This document shows, piece after piece, positions 1-7,900 of a DNA stretch of 13,818 bases (its first letter is position 1; every line of letters begins with the position of its first letter). Position numbers and translations under genes: made by a program. The notes beneath the pieces are model-generated. The model ran no database searches. It saw nothing but the letters and a program-made list of their open reading frames with translations, and was not told where the DNA came from. Location of the stretch: NCBI GenBank assembly GCA_947174225.1, contig CAMWIF010000019.1:1-13818 (forward strand), written 5' to 3'. The stretch comes from an uncultured Porphyromonadaceae bacterium. Lineage in GTDB: Bacteria > Bacteroidota > Bacteroidia > Bacteroidales > Muribaculaceae.

Positions 1-54
1 CTTAACGTAGCCCAAACGTTCATCCGGAATCGGTTTCATTATAATGCGTTTGAA
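1..54 (-). other. Remnant of the GH78 C-terminal domain beyond the stop codon
   Basis: The frame of the rhamnosidase continues without a stop from the TGA to the window edge: FKRIIMKPIPDERLGYVK. GH78 C-terminal domains typically read PGFK..I.P at this point, so the TGA stands where Gly is expected (GGA to TGA would be one base change). The remainder of the domain, expected to be roughly 60-90 residues, lies outside the window. Confidence 0.8.
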
Positions 55-2424
55 TCACGGTGCTGCAATGGCGGTGGATATACCTGCCATAGTCTCCCAC
101 ATCCACTCGCACACACAGCCGTAGGCATAGTGGTTGAAGCTGTTCATACCCTGTGGACCCATACCGCTGTCAATCATATAACTGTTCCAACGCTCCCATA
201 TGGTAGTTGCTCCATTATCTACAGAATAGAGCCAACTTGGGTTCTTACGCTGGAAAAGCAGTTCATAGGCTATGTCTCCCATCCCATTCTCGGTAAGGGT
301 CGGCATCAGAATCGAGGTACCTAAGAATCCGGTCTGAAGGCAGTTGTCATGTTGGACAAAATTCTCCCTCAGACGCGCTATCATATCCTCCTTTGCCTTA
401 CCCTCTACCACACCGTTCTTCAAGGCAAACAAAGCAGGTGTCTGCATCGTGTTAAGAATATCTGTCTTAAACCTGCCATTTTCGTCAAGGAACTTCTCTT
501 GTATATAGCTACGCGCATCAGCTATCATACGCTCATACTTAGCCACATCACGCCCCGTGGCAGCAGCCATATCACGCATCATCCCGGCATCCATAAGCCA
601 GTAGCTTGCACTAAGATAGTTCCAATAGTCTACTGCCTCAGGACGAACTGCCCAATTGCCGTTCTCATCCATATGATCCTTACGTCCGCTACAGCTCTCA
701 AGAGGCTCATAACTGAGCCAGTCAGCCCACTGATAGTTACCGTTGTCCTCAAGCAAGGCATTATGGTCATATTTCACTGCGCCTATATAGTCCATAAACT
801 TCTCCATTGAGTCCCAATGCTCGTCAACTATATCCGTGTCGCCAAATTGCTTCCAAACTACCCACGGCACAATCACTCCGGCATCAGCCCAGCCGAGTCG
901 CGTCATATCAGTAGGGAATGCACCGTATTGTGCTACGGGAGCCACACCCGGATAACCACCCTTATCATTCTGAGTGTCACGCATATCTCTCAGCCACTTG
1001 TGAAAGAAACGGCGTGTATCGGCAAAATACGTTCCGGTCTCTGCAAACACCTGTGTGTCGGCTGTCCAACCGAGGCGTTCATTACGTTGCGGACAATCCG
1101 TAGGCACCGAAAGATAATTTGAACGCAGCCCCCAAAGAGTATTGCTTATCAATTGGTTTACGAGAGGATGACCCGTTTCAAGGCTACCCGTTTCAAGGTT
1201 ATCGGCAATTGATGTCACAGGCACCGACTTTAAAGATTTGATATGCACCTCATCATCAGCGGTCACAGATATGAAGCGATAGCCGTAGAAAGTGCTTTGC
1301 GGACTATAAGTCACATAATCCTGGTCGTCGCCGAAGGTATATTTCAGCAACATTCCCGTGTCAGGAATTCTGAGATTCAATCGGTGACAGCTACCCTCCG
1401 GTCCATCCATCCCACGCGCTTTTGACCCATTACCGTCATTGAGCAATTCTGAAGGACAACAGGTAAGAGTCGTCCCCTCCTTAGCCTTAAACTCAAACTC
1501 CGGCACAGCCGCGCAGTTCTGACCGAAATCCACTACAAGGGTCTCTCCCGGTTTAACTACCATCTCTTCATTATTTCCAAATCTGCTCACCACGTTTATC
1601 TTCCCGTAAGCATCTTCTGTGGCTCCTGTTACACCCTTCCACGTATATGCTTCCTTAGGCAACAGTGCTAAGTCAGGACGACTATACACCTCTGCCCCGT
1701 CGGAAGGGAAAATGCCGCCAAGAAATTCATCATTCCTCTCAGCCGGACTGAAATTGGCTGCCATATGATACCCCGGCAATTCTCTGGCATCATACTCCTC
1801 ACCGTCGAAGATGGCAGCGTGTTTAACAGGTCCGGCAATTCCTGCCTGCCAGTCATTTGTATTGGTGCCATAATATTCCTTACTGCCGTCAGTAAAAGTA
1901 AGTTCAAGCACACCTCTGAATGCCACTTTCTTACCGATCATACCCTCGTTGCCACCGGGAGTTATGATCTTGTCAGCCCACCATCCGGGAGTGACCTGTA
2001 CGGCAAACACATTCTCCGCATTCTTTTTCTTGGAGATTGCATCCGTCACATCATAGGTAAACGACAGTTTAGTTTTGGCATAATGGGTAAAGCCGGGCTT
2101 CAGTATCTCCTCTCCCACTCGTTTACCGTTAACGTAAAGATCGTATACGCCCAAACCGGAGGTCATCCAACGTGCCGAAGCCACTTTCTTATCATTCTTG
2201 ACTGTCGATACGAACCAGCCAGCACCGTCGGCAGCCCGTTCATTCCTACCCTCTACACGCCCTGTCACTACAGGAGCATCCACAACAGAGATCCATTCCG
2301 ATTTCTCCCATAATGTTGAATCAAGGGCTGCTACACGCTTACCTACCCGCCCGTCTGCCGCTCCCCAAAGCTCGAAGCTTCCGGCGATACAGGCACTCAG
2401 CAAAAGCAACTTATCTAATTTCAT
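55..2424 (-). pseudogene. GH78 alpha-L-rhamnosidase, C-terminus cut off by an in-frame TGA
   Basis: Hydrolyses terminal alpha-L-rhamnose from glycans; exported. The 789 residues begin with a short hydrophobic leader (LLLLSAC could be a lipobox with Cys12, but the stretch before it is short, so type I processing near residue 22 is the alternative). Domains follow the GH78 order: N-terminal beta domain with YDLYVNGKRVG (about 94-104), a second beta domain (about 285-395), and the (alpha/alpha)6 catalytic domain (about 405-775). DCPQRNERLGW at 443-453 supplies the general acid E449 (matching E636 of Streptomyces SaRha78A), and TTIWERW supplies the general base E744 (matching E895). Translation stops after IAAP, but the same frame continues past the TGA (55-57) with FKRIIMKPIPDERLGYVK, which is family C-terminal domain sequence. 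The catalytic domain is complete; the last beta domain is lost. It is the third gene of the GH125 operon, and its ATG overlaps the stop of the preceding gene (ATGA). Family call firm; loss of function is inferred. Confidence 0.9.
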
Positions 2425-3356
2425 TGAATCTTGACTTTAATTTTTACCGGGAAATGGTCAGAGGGCACCCGGCTACGATAAGCATTGAGCTTCACCTCCT
2501 CAGGGAAATTCTTTGTAGTGTATTCCTTATCCTGATCCGAAGAAGTGCGGTAGGTATCCGTCAGTACACCATATTTCTCCACAGCAATATCATCTGTCAC
2601 GAAAATATGATCAATTCTGCTGTCGGTGAAGCCGTCAGTCCTATAATCATTGAATGTTCCGTTAAGGGCATACACGAAGTCTGCCGTCTTAAACGAATCC
2701 GCAAGGAAGTCGGATGAAGACAATACAGCATACATATCGTGGGTCTGATCCACATTGAAATCACCGGTCAGGAAAGTGGGCATATTTAATCCGATCTCCT
2801 TCATTTTCTTCTGGACAAGAAGCACGCTCTCCACCCGTGCCTGTTTACCCACATGGTCAAGGTGAAGGTTGAAAAACTGGAATTCCTTGCCTGTCTCCTT
2901 ATGACGGAACTTACCCCACGAGCAGATTCTCACACAGGCAGCATCCCAACCCAAACCGGGGCGGTCAGGGGTCTCCGACAACCAGAAATCGCCGTGGTCG
3001 AGCAGTTCAAACATATTGGTGTCATAGAAGATAGCCGAATGTTCTCCCGTCTCTTTACCATCCTCACGTGCCACGCCCGTATATTCATAGCCCGGCAAAA
3101 GCGCCTTCAAGTCCTCAAGCTGATTCTTGAACCCCTCCTGAGTACCGAAGATATTAAACTCGTGGAAACGTATAAGGTTCGCTATCACCGGACAGCGACG
3201 CTGCCAGCCGTCTCCTCGGGCTGAATCATCATCATTCTGCTGACGAAGATTATAAGTGGCTACATTGAATTCTGCAACATCGGCAGAAAATACAGTATTG
3301 GTGCCTGCCACCATAAGAAGGAGCACCAATATAACTAATCTGAAACTTCTGTTCAT
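2421..3356 (-). CDS. Secreted endonuclease/exonuclease/phosphatase (EEP) family protein
   Basis: A metal-dependent phosphoesterase-fold protein of 311 residues. Residues 1-25 form a signal peptide (MNRSFRLVILVLLLMVAGTNTVFSA, cleaved before D26), so it acts outside the cytoplasm. All motifs of the fold are present: N36 in NVATYNLR, metal-binding E74 in FGTQEG, H165/D167 in NLHLDHVGKQAR, D199 and N201 in LTGDFNVD, D249-H250 in SRIDHIFV, and D300-H301 in PSDHFPV. An intact set argues for an active enzyme. Its start lies 9 nt after the GH125 stop and its TGA overlaps the GH78 ATG by 4 nt, so it is the middle gene of a translationally coupled operon. Secreted members of this family accompany GH125, GH92 and GH76 genes in Bacteroides mannan loci. 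The substrate is not established; a phosphodiester on a glycan is more plausible than DNA given the context, but that is inference. Confidence 0.88.
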   Translation of the reverse strand: MNRSFRLVILVLLLMVAGTNTVFSADVAEFNVATYNLRQQNDDDSARGDGWQRRCPVIANLIRFHEFNIFGTQEGFKNQLEDLKALLPGYEYTGVAREDGKETGEHSAIFYDTNMFELLDHGDFWLSETPDRPGLGWDAACVRICSWGKFRHKETGKEFQFFNLHLDHVGKQARVESVLLVQKKMKEIGLNMPTFLTGDFNVDQTHDMYAVLSSSDFLADSFKTADFVYALNGTFNDYRTDGFTDSRIDHIFVTDDIAVEKYGVLTDTYRTSSDQDKEYTTKNFPEEVKLNAYRSRVPSDHFPVKIKVKIQ

Positions 3357-3365
3357 ATCACTTGA

Positions 3366-4826
3366 TTATATCGTATTCAAAAGATCTACCTTTCCTTCGT
3401 TCACAAGCTTCACTATCAGCTCCCCGAAAAGGGTGTTCTGCCAGGCAAACCAAGGACGGGTGAAATTAGTTGCGTCGTTCTTGTTAAACGACTCGTGTAT
3501 AAATCCGGTGTCGGCATCCGTGTCCATCAGCATACGCACACAATCGGCTATCTCATTATCGTCGGTACTCGTGAAGGCTTTCATCATTATGCTCATAGGC
3601 CATACCATATCATAACCCACGTGAGGACCCCCTATCCCTTCCCCGGCAGTTCCACTGAAGAAATAAGGATTGTATTCGCTCCACACAAAACGTCGTGTAT
3701 TCTGATATATGGGATCGTTCACGTCCACATCGCATAGGTAAGGGAGCGAGAGAAGACTCGGAGCATTGGCATCATCCATCAGCATATGATTGCCGAAGCC
3801 GTCCACCTCAAAGGCATATATCGCACCAAACACCGGATGGTTATACACGGCATAGGTCTTCAGCGCTGCCTCTACCTCGTTGGCTAATCTGCGACAATCA
3901 GCACATTTTTCCGCATTATGGTTTACAGTGTCAAGAATTTCCGCTGCCTTGCGCAATGCTGAGACTGCAAAGAAATTGGAGGGAACAAGGAACTGCAACG
4001 TAGTGGCATCGTCCGAAGGCCGGAAACTCGATACGATAAGTCCACACGGTTTTACGGGTGCTCCAAGACCATCGTTATTCAGAGTGTCGAGCGCACGTTC
4101 TGTCTTGCGCTGGAATTTGTAATTCCCTATTCCGTCATAGCGTTGCTGCTCCCTGAAAGTGGCAAGTATCCTATCCATCGCTGCAAGCCATTCATCATCG
4201 AAAAGCGAACTGTCACCCGTCACCTTCCAATATTCGTAAGCAAGACGGATAGGATAACAGAGTGAGTCGATTTCCCACTTACGCTCGTGTACATCGGGTA
4301 TCATCTCCGTAAGGTCAGTCATCCACTCACCACCCGTAGGACCATCATTGAAGGCATTGGCATAAGAGTCGAGAAGTATACATTTAAGTTGACGGCGAAT
4401 CACACCCTCAAGCATATTCTTCAGAGCAGGATCCTCATTAGCCAACTGCACATATGGCCATACCTGAGCACCGGAATCCCTGAGCCACATAGCGTGTATG
4501 TCGCCGGTATATACAAACGTGTCCTGCTTCCCGTCGTCACCTATACGATAGTGTACGGTGGTGTCTATTGTGTTCGGGAAACAGTTCTCAAACATCCAAG
4601 CCAACTTCTGATTGGTGAGCATCTTTTTCACCTCGGCTATCTTCTTCTCCACAGCCTCGGAATGAAACAGACGTTCATTCTTATCCGGACGGCAGCTCTT
4701 CAAAGCCTTACCGCTATTCTTACTTGTGATATTATCAGCACGACATTCTTCCACAGTTGAAGCAGACACTGTGGCGCAGCTCCCGACAAGGAGCATTGCC
4801 GCCATCGATATAAACATTCTTTTCAT
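3366..4826 (-). CDS. GH125 exo-alpha-mannosidase (exo-alpha-1,6 type), lipoprotein
   Basis: A metal-independent inverting exo-alpha-mannosidase; characterised GH125 enzymes (Clostridium perfringens, Streptococcus pneumoniae, Bacteroides thetaiotaomicron) cleave terminal alpha-1,6-mannose. The 486 residues start with a lipoprotein signal (MKRMFISMAAMLLVGSC, lipobox VGSC, Cys17). The (alpha/alpha)6 domain shows TGDIHAMWLRDSG (108-119), FNDGPTGGEWMTDLTEM (159-175), WEIDSLCYPIRLAYEYW (184-200), GGPHVGYDMVWPMSIM (399-414), and GFIHESFNKND followed by RPWFAWQNTLFGELI (441-471). D187 in the EIDSLCYP motif and E445 in HESF are the probable acid/base pair by family analogy. Residues 18-55 are a linker not shared with the catalytic fold. 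It is the first gene of its operon, with a clear Shine-Dalgarno sequence (AGAGG, 8 nt from ATG) and a promoter upstream, and it lies downstream of the HTCS gene. Length fits the family; no defect seen. Confidence 0.93.
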   Translation of the reverse strand: MKRMFISMAAMLLVGSCATVSASTVEECRADNITSKNSGKALKSCRPDKNERLFHSEAVEKKIAEVKKMLTNQKLAWMFENCFPNTIDTTVHYRIGDDGKQDTFVYTGDIHAMWLRDSGAQVWPYVQLANEDPALKNMLEGVIRRQLKCILLDSYANAFNDGPTGGEWMTDLTEMIPDVHERKWEIDSLCYPIRLAYEYWKVTGDSSLFDDEWLAAMDRILATFREQQRYDGIGNYKFQRKTERALDTLNNDGLGAPVKPCGLIVSSFRPSDDATTLQFLVPSNFFAVSALRKAAEILDTVNHNAEKCADCRRLANEVEAALKTYAVYNHPVFGAIYAFEVDGFGNHMLMDDANAPSLLSLPYLCDVDVNDPIYQNTRRFVWSEYNPYFFSGTAGEGIGGPHVGYDMVWPMSIMMKAFTSTDDNEIADCVRMLMDTDADTGFIHESFNKNDATNFTRPWFAWQNTLFGELIVKLVNEGKVDLLNTI

Positions 4827-4834
4827 TTTAATTT

Positions 4835-4839
4835 CCTCT
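4835..4839 (-). promoter_or_regulatory. Ribosome binding site of the GH125 gene
   Basis: AGAGG on the minus strand, 8 nt before the ATG. It is notable because most other starts in this window lack a Shine-Dalgarno sequence, and it supports the chosen GH125 start. Confidence 0.6.
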
Positions 4840-4867
4840 TGTTAGATCAGTCAATTTTTGTCTGCTA

Positions 4868-4898
4868 CAAAGTTAATTCCAAATATCCGGAAAAGATG
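4868..4898 (-). promoter_or_regulatory. Promoter of the GH125-EEP-GH78 operon
   Basis: The minus strand carries TAACTTTG at 4875-4868, a perfect match to the Bacteroidetes -7 element TAnnTTTG. This predicts a transcript start near 4862 and a leader of about 36 nt. The -33 element is poor: the expected position reads only a T-rich CTTTTCC around 4890-4896. A weak -33 suits a promoter that needs an activator, consistent with HTCS control. Confidence 0.6.
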
Positions 4899-4907
4899 TG
4901 CAGCATC

Positions 4908-4962
4908 GTGCCAACTATGGCTAATATTTGCTCATAGACAAATATATACACAAATATGGCAC
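4908..4962. repeat. CAAATAT repeat cluster, candidate regulator site upstream of GH125
   Basis: ATATTTG at 4924-4930 is inverted against CAAATAT at 4939-4945 (8-nt spacer). A second CAAATAT at 4951-4957 is a direct repeat of the latter, 12 nt on. A further copy is at 4880-4886, next to the promoter. GTGCC at 4908-4912 is inverted against GGCAC at 4958-4962, which directly follows the last CAAATAT. The cluster sits about 60-100 bp upstream of the predicted GH125 transcript start, a usual position for an AraC-type activator. It also lies just after the HTCS stop codon, so a role in ending the HTCS transcript is the alternative. Confidence 0.45.
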
Positions 4963-4988
4963 AATTCAGCACATACTTTCCACCCTTT

Positions 4989-7900
4989 TTACTCCTCCTC
5001 ATCCGGGTCAAGCGAAAGATCTTTCGAGGCATTCGCTGCCCGATAGTTCTTCGGAGTCATACCAAAACGCTTATCAAACTCCTTATAGAAATGCGACCTG
5101 TTGGTGAATCCGCTGCGGTAAATCACCTCCTGCACTGTGGCGGACGACGTCACAAGCAGCCTCGCCGCATAACTTATACGTTGATATTTTATGAAATCAT
5201 TCGGTGAGAGCTGTTCGAGCTCCTTGAATTTACGATAGAGATTTCTCACGCTAATCTTCATATGCGTGGCAAGTTTCTCCGGACCCAGATCGCCGTCTTC
5301 AACGTGTTCCTCGATAAAAGCCACAATCTTCTCCATAAAATCCTTGTCCTCCCTATGCAGAAGATGACCCTCCTTATACTCGTAGACACTCGCGCCCGTA
5401 GTGTAATACTCGCGCAGATATTGACGATTCTCCAAAAGTCGCTTCACCACTGCTTGCAGATAGTCGAGGCTGAACGGCTTCCCTATGTAGGCGTCTGCAC
5501 CCGACTCTATACCCTCTACCTTCTCCTCATTGCTTGTCTTTGCAGAAAGTAGGATGAGGGGTATATGCATAGTGTGTTTGTTCTGTTTTACCATACGTGT
5601 AAAGGTCACACCGTCCGTACCGGGCATCATAATGTCCGATACAATCAGATCAGGAGGAGTCTGGCGTATCAGCTCCAAAGCTTTATCCGCCGTCTCCGCC
5701 ACTATCACGTCGTAGGCATTCAGAGCCTCCTTGAGCAACAGTAATATCTCCTTGTTATCATCTACAATCAGCACCCGCTCACGGGCAGATTTTCCTCTTG
5801 ACAGAACTTCCGGATTCGAGATAGCCAAAGGCTGCTCATCAGTTTTTTCCACCAAGGATTCCCCATTGACTTTCCCGGCACTGTCAGCCGGCTCATCTCC
5901 CACCTTATCATTCGCTTCCACCGACTGCTTTTCCATCGTTTCTACCGGAATTTCAAGAGCGGGGAGAATAACTATGAAATCGGCATACTTACCCACCTCA
6001 CTCTCAATCTCTATCTTGCCTTGAAGCATGTCTACCATACTGTGGCATATGGCTAATCCGAGACCATTACGTGCCGACAGACCCTTCACCGCATTCTCCT
6101 CCACATTGTCAAGGACACTGTAACGGTTGAAGATTTTCTGCTTCTCCTCCTCGCTTATACCCTTGCCTGTATTGTATACGGAAAGACGTAACTTCTCACC
6201 CTCTTTCCTTACGCTTATCCTTATCGTACCCCCTGTGGGAGTATACTTGAAGGCATTGGATATAAGGTTAGTCATTATTTTCCTGACACAGCTGAAATCC
6301 GTAGCCCAATCGATGTCAGGTTCTATCTCATTTATAAGATTGATATTATTACGGTCAGCCAGCTCAGAGAAAGAGGTAATTATATCAGAACACAGCGTGC
6401 TCACCCCTACGAGAGATATTTTAAGGCTCTTATGTCCCGTCTCTATTCTTCGGAAGTCAATCAGCTCCTGAATAAGAGTGTTGAGACGTTCGGCATTAGT
6501 GCGAATAAGCCCTATATATCTCTTTATGTAATCATCCGACCCGGGATAGGCACTTATTCTCTCACACGGTCCGTAGATAAGGGTAAGAGGTGTGCAGAAC
6601 TCGTGAGTGATGTTAGTGAAAAACCTCAGTTTCTCCTCATAAAGCTCTTCCTTATGTGCTTGCTCCAGATGACGCATCTCCTCTTTCTGCCTACGCCTCT
6701 GATAACGGATATACAGCCATACACCAAACATAATCACTCCGATAAAGAGTAAAATGTAAATCAATTTGGCAAATACTGACAGATACCACGGAGCGTTGAC
6801 CACAATTTGCAGACTGTAAGCCTCACCCGACATCCCCGTCACCTTGTTCATATACTTCACGGTAAGGTCATATTTACCATAGCTCATTTTATTGAAGGAA
6901 ATGGCAGTTTCCGAACCGTTGTTTATCCAGTTCACACCGTCAAGGGTATAGGAATATACGAAGTTATGGGCATCTATAAAATCGGGCACAGCCACCGTGA
7001 TTGAAAAATAATTCTCATCCGGCGCAAGCACCAGTTTATTCTTGCCCCTCCCTGATTCGAGATAATCCACCACCGGCACGTCCTCTCCCGAAATCGAGAG
7101 CTTAAGTAATGTAAGTTTAGGCACATAAGGTTCCGATGCCTTATATGTGAGGTGACGGTTGATAAAAGTCAGACCGTTGATGCCGCCGAATATAATCGTG
7201 TTGCCGCTGTTGAAAACCGCTCCGTCGCTATATTCATTGACATTCAATCCATAGTTACGTCCGAAAGTTTCCCCCTTATTGTTGGCTATGTTAAAACGCA
7301 CTATGCCGGCGTTTGTGGAGAGCCATATGTCACCCGTGCGGTCAAGAATCATATCGTGGATGGTGTTATTGTCAAACCCATCCTCCTTACCCCTGAAGAG
7401 ACGCTCCCCCTCTTGCCACGATTTCACCAATCCGCAGCCTGTGCCCATCCAGAGAGTGTCTCCTGTGTCTATGGCGGCAAATACATCTTTTACCAAGTTG
7501 GTGCCGAAATCAGTTTTAAGTGGTATAGAGGTCAGTTTATCATCCTTTATCTCAAACATTCCCTTTCCACGGTTGCAGAAAAGCAAACGCCCGTCATCAG
7601 CAACTGTCATAGAGAAAAATGGATTCGATGATCGCTTTCCATCATCAAGAGTGTAGAATTTTACATTCTTCAGCTCCGGATGTTCCCGCGTGCCGGTTAT
7701 TGTGGCGCGTGCAATGCCGTCTCCCAAAGTACACAGCCAAAGCGTAGTGTCGTTCTGCTCATACATATCGTGGATATATCTCACGGCAGGTTCTGTCTTT
7801 ACACTGTAAAGCCTGTTGTCAGAATAGTTATAATAGTTGAGTCCCATTTCAGTAGCTATCCACAATATGGGTCGTGAACTTTTCTCAAATGCGAACACTG

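Noticed and set aside
55..57. Genome-wide recoding of TGA (as Gly or selenocysteine) to explain the stop in GH78
   Set aside because: The EEP, TolC-like and EmrA-like genes in this window end naturally at TGA with family-typical C-termini, and no selenocysteine-type structure or expected Cys/Sec position is seen.
1765..2313. A 182-residue plus-strand frame opposite the rhamnosidase
   Set aside because: It is the antisense shadow of a well-supported GH78 coding region and shows no protein family features.
4924..4945. The AT-rich inverted repeat as a classical intrinsic terminator of the HTCS gene
   Set aside because: The 7-bp stem has a single G-C pair and is not followed by a T-run, so it does not fit the classical form; it is kept as a regulatory candidate.
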